Origin: Pectobacterium aroidearum
GTDB lineage: Bacteria > Pseudomonadota > Gammaproteobacteria > Enterobacterales > Enterobacteriaceae
DNA: 64,000 bases
Direction: 5' to 3'
Assembly: GCF_041228105.1 (NCBI RefSeq)
Contig: NZ_CP166097.1
Location: forward strand, 2,418,001-2,482,000
Shown here piece after piece: positions 44,070-53,584 of the stretch. Each line of letters opens with the position of its first letter. Position 1 is the stretch's first letter. The notes below the pieces were generated by a model. It saw only the letters and a program-made list of their open reading frames with translations. It had not been told where the DNA came from and did no database searches. Made by a program: the position numbers and the translations under genes.

Positions 44070-44294
44070 ATGTCCCTTAACCCAATCCAGCGTCGTCTTG
44101 ACGCGCACCTGGTCGATTCGCAGAAACAACTGGATGATATTGCGCTGAATGTTGCCGAAGGCGGCGCCAGTCAGGCGGATAGCTACGCCTTTTTTGAGGC
44201 CAGCATGGATTATTCTAATGCCAGCTGGGCTGTCGGGCAGTTGTTGAGCGTTAAACACGGTCTGGCGAAGGCCATCATCAATGACTTCAACTGA
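44070..44294 (+). CDS. hrpF: T3SS protein HrpF
   Basis: This small 74-residue soluble helical protein is first in the hrpF-hrpG-hrcC unit. In Pseudomonas, HrpF and HrpG act as pilin co-chaperones, much like YscE and YscG. GAGGAG lies before the ATG. The gene overlaps hrpG by 14 bp. Its identity comes from position and size; function is from the family. Confidence 0.88.
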   Translation: MSLNPIQRRLDAHLVDSQKQLDDIALNVAEGGASQADSYAFFEASMDYSNASWAVGQLLSVKHGLAKAIINDFN

Positions 44295-44715
44295 GTTGGC
44301 CGCGATGCTGGAGCGGTGGCTAAACGGCGGAACGTCAACGTTGAAGCTGGAGATTGACGGCGGCGCGGTGGCGATGGTGCGGCAGTCATCGGGCGTGGCG
44401 TGCCGCGCGGTCATTCCGCTGCGCACGTTGCCGGATGAGCCGATGCTGACACGAGCATTGCAACTGGCCGATGCCGCCCACGCCCAGTTTCAGGATGATA
44501 CCGCCATCCTGTCGCTCTCAGCGCAGAATGAACAACTCTGGCTATGGATGCGGCCCGATGCTGATGACGTCATGCAACTCTGCCGCAGCCTGGAAACCCT
44601 ACTCAATCAACGGGATGTTTGGCTGAGCATGCTCACGCCGCGCGCAAAGGTGCCCGTTTCCGCTCCATTGAATCTGAACACGCTGGCTTTTTTGCAAGGA
44701 GAACGACATGCGTAA
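44281..44715 (+). CDS. hrpG: T3SS protein HrpG
   Basis: This 144-residue soluble protein overlaps hrpF upstream (14 bp) and hrcC downstream (8 bp), so the three are translationally coupled. In related systems HrpG is a chaperone-like protein that binds HrpV and relieves its inhibition of HrpS; that is family knowledge, not visible here. The sequence has no membrane segment or enzyme motif. Confidence 0.88.
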   Translation: MTSTELAAMLERWLNGGTSTLKLEIDGGAVAMVRQSSGVACRAVIPLRTLPDEPMLTRALQLADAAHAQFQDDTAILSLSAQNEQLWLWMRPDADDVMQLCRSLETLLNQRDVWLSMLTPRAKVPVSAPLNLNTLAFLQGERHA

Positions 44716-46777
44716 GGGATTGATGCGTCATCGGTCGTATAGCATTTTGCTGGCGGTCTATCGCTGGTTTTGCTGGGCGGTGGTGTTAATGGGGATTATC
44801 CCTATAAATGGGGTGATTTCTCTGGCGCACGCCGCCACGCCAGCCGACTGGAACAAGGGGGCATACGCCTATTCTGCCGAACAAACACCGCTGTCTGCGA
44901 TTCTGACGGATTTTGCCAACAGCCACGGCGTAGATTTGGTGCTGGGAAACATTGCGGACAATGACGTCACGGCGAAAATTCGGGCGGAGACCCCCGCGCT
45001 GTTTCTCGACAGGCTGGCGTTGGAGCACCGTTTTCAGTGGTTTGTGTATAACAACGCACTGTATGTCAGCCCGCAGGATGAACAGGCATCGGTGCGTCTG
45101 GAGATTTCCCCGGATGCCGCGCCTGATATTAAACAGGCGCTCAGTGGTATCGGGTTGCTCGATGCGCGCTTCGGCTGGGGGGAGTTACCGGAAGAAGGCG
45201 TGGTGCTGGTCACCGGCCCGCAAGCGTATATCGATCTGATCCGTAATTTTAGCCGGCAGCGGGAAAAACAGGACGAACGGCGTAAGGTCATGATTTTTCC
45301 TTTGCGCTATGCCTCGGTATCTGACCGGACGCTGCAATATCGCGATCAGAAGGTCACCATTCCCGGCGTTGCGACCATTCTCAATGAGTTGATGGATGGT
45401 CAACGTGCGGCACCGGCGGGCGCATCGGGTCCGATGCCTGTGCAGCCGGATACGGGGATGGAAGCGATGCGGGACAGTACGCGTTCGCTGATGACCCGGC
45501 TGGCAACTCGTAATAATCCCGGTCGCAGTGGGGATGCATCGAGCCGCGTGACGCTAAGCGGCAAGATTTCTGCCGATGTACGCAATAACGCGTTGTTGAT
45601 TCGGGATGATGAAAAACGCCGGGCGGAGTATCAGCAGCTCGTCGATCATATCGACGTACCGCAAAATCTGGTCAACATTGATGCCATTATTCTGGATGTG
45701 GACCGTACCGCTCTGTCGCGGCTGGAAGCAAACTGGCAGGCGCAGCTCGGCAATGTGAGCGCGGGCAGTACCATGATGATGGGGCGAAGCACCCTGTTTG
45801 TCAGCGATTTCAAACGCTTCTTCGCCGATATTCAGGCGTTGGAAGGGGAAGGAACGGCCTCCATTGTCGCTAATCCTTCCGTACTGACGCTGGAGAATCA
45901 GCCCGCGATTGTCGATTTCAGCCGGACGGCATTTATCACAGCGACGGGCGAACGTGTTGCAGACATTCAACCAGTGACTGCTGGCACTAGCCTGCAGGTA
46001 ACGCCGCGTGTGGTCGGCGAAGGCGAGCAGCGCAGCATCCAGCTGGTTATCGATATCGAAGATGGTCAGGTAGAGACGGGGCGCGAAGGTGAAGCGTCGG
46101 GCGTGAAGCGGGGCACCGTCAGCACGCAGGCGCTGATCGGTGAGAACCGTGCGCTGGTGTTGGGTGGTTTCCACGTCGAGGAGAGCGGCGATCGCGATCG
46201 TCGCATTCCGATCCTTGGGGATATCCCGCTGTTGGGGAAACTGTTTACCTCGACGCGCCACGAAGTCTCCCGCCGTGAACGCCTGTTTATCCTGACGCCG
46301 CACCTTGTCGGCGATCAAACCGATCCCACGCGCTACGTTTCCTCCGCCAATCGCCAGCAGTTGAACGGTGCGATGAATCGCGTCGCGCAGCGCAACGGTA
46401 AAACGGATCTCTATAGCCTGATTGAAGGCGCCTTTCGCGATCTCGCCAGCCGTCAGCTTCCCGCCGGATTTAAGACTGTCAGCAACGGCGCGCGATTGGG
46501 TGAGGTGTGTCGCTCGCAGTCAGGCCTGATCTACGACAGCTCCCGCTATCAGTGGTACGACAACGGTCAGGTGCGCCTGAGCGTCGGCGTTGTGCGCAAC
46601 GGCGGAACACAGCCGCAGCGTTTTGATGAAGCCGCCTGTGCCAGTAGCCGCACGCTGGCGGTAGCCGTATGGCCAAAAACGACGCTGGCACCGGGGGAAT
46701 CCAGCGAGGTATTCCTGGCGTTACAGCCCGCGCTCGCGTCTCAGACCGCCCGGCGTCATGTGCTGACATCCCGATAA
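44708..46777 (+). CDS. hrcC: T3SS outer-membrane secretin HrcC
   Basis: This SctC-family secretin of 689 residues has a signal peptide (hydrophobic segment about 15-38, ending AHAA), N-terminal ring domains (about 45-300) and a C-terminal secretin beta-barrel domain (about 320-570) with VANPSVLTLENQPAIVDF and the secretin signature region IPILGDIPLLGKLFTS. It forms the outer-membrane channel of the injectisome. Its start overlaps hrpG by 8 bp. Confidence 0.97.
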   Translation: MRKGLMRHRSYSILLAVYRWFCWAVVLMGIIPINGVISLAHAATPADWNKGAYAYSAEQTPLSAILTDFANSHGVDLVLGNIADNDVTAKIRAETPALFLDRLALEHRFQWFVYNNALYVSPQDEQASVRLEISPDAAPDIKQALSGIGLLDARFGWGELPEEGVVLVTGPQAYIDLIRNFSRQREKQDERRKVMIFPLRYASVSDRTLQYRDQKVTIPGVATILNELMDGQRAAPAGASGPMPVQPDTGMEAMRDSTRSLMTRLATRNNPGRSGDASSRVTLSGKISADVRNNALLIRDDEKRRAEYQQLVDHIDVPQNLVNIDAIILDVDRTALSRLEANWQAQLGNVSAGSTMMMGRSTLFVSDFKRFFADIQALEGEGTASIVANPSVLTLENQPAIVDFSRTAFITATGERVADIQPVTAGTSLQVTPRVVGEGEQRSIQLVIDIEDGQVETGREGEASGVKRGTVSTQALIGENRALVLGGFHVEESGDRDRRIPILGDIPLLGKLFTSTRHEVSRRERLFILTPHLVGDQTDPTRYVSSANRQQLNGAMNRVAQRNGKTDLYSLIEGAFRDLASRQLPAGFKTVSNGARLGEVCRSQSGLIYDSSRYQWYDNGQVRLSVGVVRNGGTQPQRFDEAACASSRTLAVAVWPKTTLAPGESSEVFLALQPALASQTARRHVLTSR

Positions 46778-46812
46778 ACGGTCGCGTGGGCTGATGCCCT
46801 CAGGACATTTTT

Positions 46813-46855
46813 CCCCTCCCGAACGCCTCCTGTGAAAGTGGGGCGTTGGGAGGGG
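46813..46855 (+). terminator. Long GC-rich hairpin between hrcC and hrpT
   Basis: CCCCTCCC (46813-46820) pairs with GGGAGGGG (46848-46855), and inside it ACGCC pairs with GGCGT. It lies 36 bp after hrcC. No T tract follows, so it may be a processing or attenuation structure rather than a full stop. Confidence 0.5.
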
Positions 46856-46927
46856 CAAGGTCGATAGGTCACCTCAATGTCAGCCCGCTCATCTCGTTAA
46901 TTGCCCAAGCTAATAAAGGATATTTTC

Positions 46928-47119
46928 ATGAACTACAAAGCACTGTCTATCGCGCTGATAGCACTCCTGCTGAGCGCCTGTAATGCACCGCGGCAGGTAG
47001 CCAACTGTGCCTCGGTCACTTGTCGTCCGCAGCCGGAAACGCGGCAGCTCATCATCTGGTGGCAACCCGATCTGCGGAGCGGCCCGGCAGATTACAGCAG
47101 GGTTAGCGTGGATGAGTGA
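46928..47119 (+). CDS. hrpT: T3SS lipoprotein HrpT
   Basis: This 63-residue lipoprotein has a signal peptide and a lipobox LLSAC at about residues 14-18. HrpT proteins sit in the outer membrane and help place the secretin HrcC. ATG 46928 gives a proper signal peptide; the in-frame 46901 start adds residues ahead of it. The gene overlaps hrpV by 8 bp. Confidence 0.88.
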   Translation: MNYKALSIALIALLLSACNAPRQVANCASVTCRPQPETRQLIIWWQPDLRSGPADYSRVSVDE

Positions 47120-47459
47120 GGTAGCGGCCGTATTCGACAATCAGCATGATTTTCTCATGGCGCTGGAAACCACACCGACGGCCTGCTGGGTCGTACAGCC
47201 GGGCGTCACGCTGTGGTTTACGGCGATCTCGGCGCGTCAGGCGGCGCTCGTCTTAGTGTTGGCGCCGGCTCACCATTATCCCGGTATGTTGCGGCAAATA
47301 TTACAACGCCGCTTTCTGGAGGCTGACGCGCTGCCAGCCTGTAGCCTGAGTCTGGATGAACAGCAACATCTGCGCTTACGCCGCACATTATCCACATTAA
47401 GTGAGTCGCTCACGGCGATCGATGAACTGTGGCGTCTGGCGGGGCTGCCGCCGCGCTGA
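47112..47459 (+). CDS. hrpV: T3SS regulator HrpV
   Basis: This 115-residue soluble protein starts inside the end of hrpT (ATG 47112). In Pseudomonas, HrpV is a negative regulator that binds HrpS and is antagonised by HrpG. Position after hrpT and size match HrpV; I see no diagnostic motif. It closes the hrpF-hrpV unit. Confidence 0.85.
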   Translation: MSEVAAVFDNQHDFLMALETTPTACWVVQPGVTLWFTAISARQAALVLVLAPAHHYPGMLRQILQRRFLEADALPACSLSLDEQQHLRLRRTLSTLSESLTAIDELWRLAGLPPR

Positions 47460-47495
47460 ACGGTGAAAAAGTCAGGCGTTTTTATGCATCAGACG

Positions 47496-47523
47496 GGAAC
47501 CGCGCAGGCAAGAAAATCACTTA
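47496..47523 (+). promoter_or_regulatory. Variant hrp box of hrpN
   Basis: GGAACC (47496-47501), 15 bases, then TCACTTA (47517-47523). The first base of the CCAC element is T. The same variant occurs at hrpW. It lies 81 bp before hrpN. Confidence 0.8.
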
Positions 47524-47604
47524 ATGGGGGAGTGTCACAATTACGCGGGCTGACCGCACATCCATTGGCGCTTTCATAACCCATTTACTCATTGAGGAAA
47601 CATT

Positions 47605-48687
47605 ATGCTTAATTCTCTTGGTGGCGGAACCTCTCTGCAAATCACGATCAAGGCGGGTGGTAACGGCGGTTTATTTCAATCTCAGTCTTCACAACAGGGC
47701 GGCTCGCCGTCGCAGTCGGCGTTTGGTGGCCAGCGCAGCAACATCGCAGAGCAGCTGTCCGATATCATGACGACCATGATGTTCATGGGCAGCCTGATGG
47801 GCGGCGGCCTGGGTGGCGGTTTAGGCGGTGGGCTCGGTGGCTTGGGCAGCAGCCTGGGTGGATTAGGTGGCGGTTTGTTGGGCGGAGGACTGGGTGGCGG
47901 TCTTGGCAGCAGCCTCGGTAGCGGACTGGGCAGTGCACTCGGCGGTGGCTTGGGCGGGGCGCTGGGTGCCGGTATGAATGCCATGAATCCATCGGCCATG
48001 ATGGGCAGCCTGTTGTTTAGCGCACTGGAAGATCTGCTGGGCGGCGGCATGTCGCAGCAACAGGGTGGACTTTTCGGCAACAAGCAGCCAGCGTCGCCAG
48101 AAATTTCTGCCTATACCCAGGGCGTTAACGATGCGCTGTCCGCCATTTTGGGCAACGGCCTGAGCCAGGCGAAAGGGCAAACTTCACCGCTGCAACTGGG
48201 TAACAACGGTTTGCAAGGCTTGAGTGGCGCTGGCGCTTTCAATCAACTGGGCAGCACGCTGGGGATGAGCGTTGGGCAAAAAGCCGGTTTGCAGGAGCTG
48301 AACAATATCAGCACACACAATGACAGTCCGACCCGTTACTTCGTGGATAAAGAAGATCGGGCGATGGCGAAAGAAATTGGTCAGTTTATGGATCAATATC
48401 CTGAAGTCTTCGGCAAGCCGGAATATCAGAAAGATAACTGGCAGACGGCGAAGCAGGATGACAAATCCTGGGCGAAAGCGCTGAGCAAACCGGATGACGA
48501 CGGCATGACCAAAGGCAGCATGGATAAATTCATGAAGGCTGTGGGTATGATCAAGAGCGCGGTCGCTGGTGATACCGGCAATACCAACCTGAACGCTCGC
48601 GGCAACGGTGGCTCGTCTCTGGGTATTGATGCGGCCATGATTGGTGACCGCATCGTCAATATGGGGCTGCAAAAGCTCGCCAGCTAA
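47605..48687 (+). CDS. hrpN: Harpin HrpN
   Basis: This secreted, heat-stable, glycine-rich harpin (360 residues, no cysteine) elicits plant defence and helps effector translocation. The Gly/Leu-rich tract at about residues 66-122 is built from GGGLGG-type repeats, and a Lys/Asp-rich helical C-terminal half follows. It has no signal peptide, as expected for a T3SS substrate. The ATG has GAGGAAA upstream. It has its own hrp box and a strong terminator, so it is a single-gene unit. Confidence 0.96.
   Translation: MLNSLGGGTSLQITIKAGGNGGLFQSQSSQQGGSPSQSAFGGQRSNIAEQLSDIMTTMMFMGSLMGGGLGGGLGGGLGGLGSSLGGLGGGLLGGGLGGGLGSSLGSGLGSALGGGLGGALGAGMNAMNPSAMMGSLLFSALEDLLGGGMSQQQGGLFGNKQPASPEISAYTQGVNDALSAILGNGLSQAKGQTSPLQLGNNGLQGLSGAGAFNQLGSTLGMSVGQKAGLQELNNISTHNDSPTRYFVDKEDRAMAKEIGQFMDQYPEVFGKPEYQKDNWQTAKQDDKSWAKALSKPDDDGMTKGSMDKFMKAVGMIKSAVAGDTGNTNLNARGNGGSSLGIDAAMIGDRIVNMGLQKLAS
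47800..47972 (+). repeat. Glycine-codon repeat tract within hrpN
   Basis: Degenerate GGY-GGY-GGN-YTG units encode tandem GGGLGG and GSSLG blocks of HrpN. Such tracts can change length by slippage. Confidence 0.7.
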
Positions 48688-48711
48688 AACGAAAAAAGCG
48701 AAAAAACGACA

Positions 48712-48737
48712 GGGAGCAGGGCGGAAGCACTGCTCCC
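48712..48737 (+). terminator. Terminator of hrpN
   Basis: GGGAGCAG (48712-48719) pairs perfectly with CTGCTCCC (48730-48737) around a 10-base loop, followed by a T-rich stretch, 25 bp after the hrpN stop. Confidence 0.8.
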
Positions 48738-49191
48738 TTGCTATTAGTTTCAATGTGATTATTTCAATTCAAATCAATTGGTTTACTCGGTTTTAGTCCT
48801 TTTTTTGCGCTATTAGCACTATGAACATCTTGTTATCCTTTATGCGTATTTTCTTAAAAGGAATAGCGTCAAGGATGCCACATGGAACACTTTCATCACT
48901 CTTCACACCGCTTCAACCCTGCGACTCTCTTGTTTTCCACGACGTGAACACACCGAATCTCTGCTCGGCTTAAATGTTTTGCGCTTTTCATCCACGCAGC
49001 GTTTTTAGCCAATATGGCGTCTTTATAACGTCTTGTTTTATCAATGTGATGTTTTATCAACATGAACTGTGGTGTGAGCAGACTCAAACCACAGTTTAAG
49101 CATTTTGCATTTTATCAGGGGAGCTACGGAACGCATCGGCGCATGTGGTAGCCGTGACAGCAGAGTAAGAATAAAAATAAGGAGAAAGCCG
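48738..49191. other. AT-rich gap between hrpN and vgrG
   Basis: This 454-bp gap separates the T3SS gene hrpN from the T6SS module. It is AT-rich with runs of T and no credible gene, no hrp box and no recognisable transposase remnant or att site. It may hold the vgrG promoter. Confidence 0.45.
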
Positions 49192-51162
49192 ATGGCAAAC
49201 AGTACAGGATTACAGTTCACCGTTAAGGTCGGTGCCCTGGCGGCAGGCACTTTTGCAGTAGTGGATTTCAGGCTGGATGAAGGGCTGAACCGGCCTTTCA
49301 GCCTGTCGCTGAGTCTGGCGAACGCGCAGCCGGATGTGGATTTCGGCGCGGTGCTGGACCAGCCGTGCGAGCTGATGATTTGGTATGAAGGCGAGCTGAA
49401 ACGCCGGGTCAGCGGGATTGTCAGTGGCTTCACGCAGGGAGACACCGGTTTTCGGCGTACGCGCTATCAGATAGAAGTTCGTCCGGCGCTGTGGCGACTG
49501 GGGTTGCGCACTAACGCCCGTATTTTTCAGGCACAAAAGCCGGAAGTCATTATCAGCATGCTGCTGGAAGAGGCTGGCATCACCGACTACGCCTTTGCGC
49601 TGCGCAATGAGCACGCGGTGCGGGAATATTGCGTGCAGTACCGGGAAAGCGATTTGGCGTTTATCACCCGTCTGGCCGCGGAGGAAGGCATGTACTTCTT
49701 CCACGAATATGAAGAGGGCAAACACCGGGTGGTGTTTGCCGACGATGCGGGCGCACTGACCAAAGGCCCGGAGCTGTTCTTCAATCTGGCGACACAAGGG
49801 CTGAGTGAGGGTGAATACATTCGGCGCTTCCACTACGCAGAGCGGGTGAGAACTGCCGAAGTCGAGTTGAAAGACTACAGCTTCAAGACGCCGGCTTACG
49901 GGCTGTCGCACAAGAAGATGAGCGGTGAGCTAGAACACCAGCGTGAAAGTTACCAACATTACGACTATCCGGGACGCTATAAACAAGACCCGAGCGGCAA
50001 GGCGTTCAGCGGCTACCGGCTGGATGCGTTGCGGTCTGGAGCCGTGACGAGCGAAGGGGAATCCAACTGTGCGGGGCTGATGCCGGGCAGTACGTTTACC
50101 CTGACGGAGCACCCGAATACGACGCTGAATGCGGTCTGGCAGACGGTGAGCGTGACGCACGTCGGGCAGCAACCGCAGGCGCTGGAAGAGGAAAGCGGTG
50201 GCGAACCAACCACGATGAGTAATAGTTTTGCGGTGGTGAAAGGCACAACAACGTGGCGCGCCGCGATGCCGTATAAACCGATGGTGGACGGCCCGCAAAT
50301 CGCCACCGTCGTCGGTCCGACCGGGGAAGAAATCTACTGTGACCCGTATGGTCGGGTGAAACTGCAATTCCCGTGGGACAGATACGGCGCGAGCAATGAC
50401 CAGAGCTCCTGCTGGGTACGCGTCAGCCAGGGCTGGGCAGGCGGTCAGTACGGCATGATTGCTATCCCCCGTATCGGCCATGAAGTGATCGTCAGTTTCC
50501 TTGAAGGTGACCCGGATCAGCCGATTATCACCGGGCGTACTTTCCACGCCACCAATCCCTCGCCGTATCCGCTGCCTGCCAACAAAACACGGACCACGCT
50601 TCGTTCCAAAACCCATAAAGGCAAAGGCTTTAACGAACTCAGCTTCGAGGATGCGACCGACAACGAAGAGATCTTCCTTCATGCCCAGAAGAATATGGCT
50701 GTGCGGGTACTGAATTCCAAAGATGAGCGCGTGGACTATAACCGCACGACGAGCATCGGACATGATGAAGAACTGGTGGTCGCCAGCGATCGTAAAATCA
50801 CGGTGGAAGGCAATCAGGATCACAAAACCACCGGCAACCATTTATCGCTGACCGAAGGCGATAGCGGCATACAGGTTAAGGGCGATCTGACGCAGAAAAT
50901 CAACGGTGTATTCAGCGTAGACAGCAACGGCGATCTGACGCTGCAAAGCGGCAGCAAACTGACGCTCCGCGTCGGAAGCAGCTTTGTGGTAATCCACGCT
51001 GGTGGAGTGGACATCAAAGGGCCAGCCATCAACCTGAATTCAGGCGGCAGTCCGGGCGATGTTGCCCTCCCTGCTGACCCGGCGATATTGAAAGCAGCGG
51101 CGGCCGCAGGGACGATGTTTGTGGCGCACTGTCCGGCAAAGGAGAAAGAAAACAGTGAGTGA
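49192..51162 (+). CDS. vgrG: T6SS spike protein VgrG
   Basis: This T6SS tail-spike protein of 656 residues has a gp27-like N-terminal part (about 1-380), a gp5/OB-fold region ([21 protein letters not shown], about 405-425, and [16 protein letters not shown]), and a beta-helical C-terminus ending shortly after [13 protein letters not shown]. There is no large extra C-terminal effector domain. ATG 49192 has GGAG 7 bases upstream. The adaptor gene overlaps its stop. No other T6SS structural genes occur in the window, so it is an orphan VgrG that depends on a T6SS encoded elsewhere. No hrp box precedes it. Confidence 0.94.
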   Translation: MANSTGLQFTVKVGALAAGTFAVVDFRLDEGLNRPFSLSLSLANAQPDVDFGAVLDQPCELMIWYEGELKRRVSGIVSGFTQGDTGFRRTRYQIEVRPALWRLGLRTNARIFQAQKPEVIISMLLEEAGITDYAFALRNEHAVREYCVQYRESDLAFITRLAAEEGMYFFHEYEEGKHRVVFADDAGALTKGPELFFNLATQGLSEGEYIRRFHYAERVRTAEVELKDYSFKTPAYGLSHKKMSGELEHQRESYQHYDYPGRYKQDPSGKAFSGYRLDALRSGAVTSEGESNCAGLMPGSTFTLTEHPNTTLNAVWQTVSVTHVGQQPQALEEESGGEPTTMSNSFAVVKGTTTWRAAMPYKPMVDGPQIATVVGPTGEEIYCDPYGRVKLQFPWDRYGASNDQSSCWVRVSQGWAGGQYGMIAIPRIGHEVIVSFLEGDPDQPIITGRTFHATNPSPYPLPANKTRTTLRSKTHKGKGFNELSFEDATDNEEIFLHAQKNMAVRVLNSKDERVDYNRTTSIGHDEELVVASDRKITVEGNQDHKTTGNHLSLTEGDSGIQVKGDLTQKINGVFSVDSNGDLTLQSGSKLTLRVGSSFVVIHAGGVDIKGPAINLNSGGSPGDVALPADPAILKAAAAAGTMFVAHCPAKEKENSE

Positions 51163-51967
51163 GATAACTCGTTGGGCAATAGTGGATGCAGCAGCAGAGC
51201 CTGAATTATTTTCGATGCTGGAACAATTCGATCCCCCTCATGCCAGTTTATATGCGGAGCCAGTACCGAAAGATATTGGGCAATTGGCACCGTACCTGGT
51301 GCGAGTTGACGACGCTGTTATTCAGTGGCTTGAACAACGGGAAACCCCTTGGGGAATACTGCTTGAAAGCAGGGCTGATATGAAAACTCTGCGTCAGCAT
51401 TTGCGTAAATATCTGCATGTTCAGATCCCCAATGAAGAAAAGCCGGTCTTCTTCCGTTTTTATGACCCGCGCAATATCTGGCCGTTGCTATCCGTACTTT
51501 CTGACTGGGAAAAACATACCTTTCTCGGCCCCATTGAGGTAATAACGACGAACTGGCAGGGAATATCGCAGTGTGAAAGCTTTGCTACTCTGCGCGCAAT
51601 GTTTCATGCAGGAAGTGCTTCTCGGCGAAAAATAATGCGGATCTCTCCAGATCAGATGGATGAATTAACGCTAATTTTTGAGCAACGCTATATCGACGAT
51701 CTGGTTAGCAAAATTGAAAGTTGGGACGGAGAAAGCAGGTCGATTGATTTACCAAAAATTGGTGAAATATTTCGTTGGTTGAGACTACAGGGAATAACCG
51801 ATGACAGGAGTATTCGCGGTTTATTCTCGCTGTTTCATTCCCGCGATTATCTGACACTGGAAGACATTCCTGCTGATTTTAAAAATGTCCTCTGTGTCGA
51901 AGGTAAAAAGGGTGTCTTTAAAGCAGAAGTGCTGTTACTCAGGGAATTGGGCTGCGTGCCCTTATAA
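51155..51967 (+). CDS. DUF4123-type T6SS adaptor/chaperone
   Basis: This 270-residue soluble protein has the DUF4123 hallmarks in its first half: [18 protein letters not shown], then [23 protein letters not shown] and the [14 protein letters not shown] block. Such adaptors load an effector onto VgrG. The start is GTG 51155, overlapping the vgrG stop by 8 bp, with GGAG 11 bases upstream. It lies directly before the effector candidate, and adaptor-cargo adjacency is the rule in these modules. Confidence 0.85.
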   Translation: MSEITRWAIVDAAAEPELFSMLEQFDPPHASLYAEPVPKDIGQLAPYLVRVDDAVIQWLEQRETPWGILLESRADMKTLRQHLRKYLHVQIPNEEKPVFFRFYDPRNIWPLLSVLSDWEKHTFLGPIEVITTNWQGISQCESFATLRAMFHAGSASRRKIMRISPDQMDELTLIFEQRYIDDLVSKIESWDGESRSIDLPKIGEIFRWLRLQGITDDRSIRGLFSLFHSRDYLTLEDIPADFKNVLCVEGKKGVFKAEVLLLRELGCVPL

Positions 51968-51976
51968 GGAAAGGCT

Positions 51977-53584
51977 ATGGTAAGTTTGACGGCGGGGTCA
52001 CCATCGTGTAACTGCGAAAATCCAGATACCTGCATACATGCGTTTTCACTAAAAGTGAAATACTGGACATTTGATTACAGCCAAGATGATTTTGTCACAA
52101 CGGTAGAAACCATTGATGAAAAAGCGGAAGGTGTTCCTATTTCGCTCGGCCTGACAGGGAAAGGTTGCGTTTCACATAATCCATTGTGTCCTCATGGCAT
52201 CATTTATGATTCTGAGCGACGTCGTGCTCCTAAGACATTTAGTAGCGGTCTGACAAATTATGTGTGTGATTATGGCGAAAAGGACAATATTTTTTCAACA
52301 CACGATGCCATCGATTTTCTGAGAGAGTATGTCTTTTCAAAAGGTATCAAGGCCTTGTTACCTAAGGAAGTGTATACCCTGCGTGTTGGGCAGTGTAACG
52401 ATGAACCTTTTATCCATGAATCGCTGGCCTTTCTTAATGGCATATCACAGGTATTTAGCCTGCCTTCCAGAGATGCGCTTCGCACGCAAATTATAATCTA
52501 TCCGTCATTCAAATGGGATGTCAGTGTGGCGATTGGCACCGATGAAACCGTTATCGAATTTACTGAACGGCAGAAAAAGAAGCAGGCTAAAGAGGAAAAC
52601 CAAGCTAAGGGGACCCCACAGCGTGGTACTCGCGGATGGACGAAACGGCCTGACTATGAAATAAGCCGCTCTCTGGAGATCGGGGGAGAATTTACCTACA
52701 CCCTTGGTAATAACCCTGAACATAGTTATTCGGCTTCGATGAAAAAAGATTTTAAGCGAAAAGCCAATACGCTTTCCTGGCTGAATAAATCGGTAAAAGC
52801 CATCGATTTTATTAGTAAGACGCTGTCTACAACTAAAGGCGAGAATGACAAAATCACGCTGCTGGAAACGGAAATCATCTATCCGGCATTAGAGATTAAC
52901 GCCAAGGGGGAATTAAAAGAAGATAGCACCTCCGGTGAGGTTTACATTGAAAGAGTATTATCGCTCGGGTTGGCCCCGCTGATTGGTATAAAAATGACGC
53001 TGGATCTGCTTCAGGCATTTGCTGCCTGGTATCGGGCCGATGTGTTGTTGGCAGCGGTTCGTGAAAAGTTGATGTCTCAGGAACAGGCTTACAAGGAAGG
53101 GAGTAATGCGGCATTTTTCGGGACGAAATTTTGGCTTATTGCAGAGGGAAAGCTTAACTTTACGCTGGTATTTAAATCAGATGCCAAAAATGAGTGGGAA
53201 TGGCAGAAAGACGAATCAGCAGAGGCCGTGCTAACGTTGACCACAGAGGCTAATGTCAGAGCGGGCGTCCGCTTTTATATCGCTGAAGGGGCATTGGAGA
53301 TTGGAGGAAAGGCCGTAGCAAAAGGTTGCCTGGGGCTACATGCGCCTACAAAAGATACGCTGGACTTGGTATTTTACCACGAAGGAATAACGGCAAAGGT
53401 TTATGTGAATTATACGGTAAATATATCTCAAGGAACAGGAACTAGTTCAAATGAAGATGGGGGGGTTTTTGGAAATTCTTCCAGTGATTCAACAGTGGAG
53501 AAAAATAATAATGCTAAAAAGGAGTGGGTTATCCATGACAAATTGGAAAAGAGTGATTCAGAATGTCGGTTTAATCTTATTTAA
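51977..53584 (+). CDS. Putative T6SS effector of unknown family
   Basis: This 535-residue protein is encoded just after the DUF4123 adaptor, the usual place of the VgrG-borne cargo. I do not recognise the family. Visible are an N-terminal Cys/His cluster (C11, C13, C19, H21 and C64, H67, C71, H73) that could bind metal, a charged linker near 195-215, a hydrophobic helical stretch (GLAPLIGIKMTLDLLQAFAAW, about 334-355), and a beta-rich C-terminal part with a Ser/Asn-rich tail. There is no signal peptide and no known toxin motif. Its last 50 bp overlap the next gene. The effector role is inferred from context; a membrane-acting toxin is one possibility. Confidence 0.6.
   Translation: MVSLTAGSPSCNCENPDTCIHAFSLKVKYWTFDYSQDDFVTTVETIDEKAEGVPISLGLTGKGCVSHNPLCPHGIIYDSERRRAPKTFSSGLTNYVCDYGEKDNIFSTHDAIDFLREYVFSKGIKALLPKEVYTLRVGQCNDEPFIHESLAFLNGISQVFSLPSRDALRTQIIIYPSFKWDVSVAIGTDETVIEFTERQKKKQAKEENQAKGTPQRGTRGWTKRPDYEISRSLEIGGEFTYTLGNNPEHSYSASMKKDFKRKANTLSWLNKSVKAIDFISKTLSTTKGENDKITLLETEIIYPALEINAKGELKEDSTSGEVYIERVLSLGLAPLIGIKMTLDLLQAFAAWYRADVLLAAVREKLMSQEQAYKEGSNAAFFGTKFWLIAEGKLNFTLVFKSDAKNEWEWQKDESAEAVLTLTTEANVRAGVRFYIAEGALEIGGKAVAKGCLGLHAPTKDTLDLVFYHEGITAKVYVNYTVNISQGTGTSSNEDGGVFGNSSSDSTVEKNNNAKKEWVIHDKLEKSDSECRFNLI

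Noticed and set aside
47478..47492. ATGCATCA near hrpN as a fourth GntR operator
   Set aside because: Only part of the palindrome is present (TTATGCATCAG); it lacks the TGATGCATCA core.
47682..48083. Pro-rich reverse-strand frame opposite hrpN
   Set aside because: It is the complement of the GGN-rich harpin repeat and has no start context of its own.
48880..48910. GGAACA before vgrG as a hrp box
   Set aside because: No CCACNNA or close variant at 15-16 bases; the similarity is chance.
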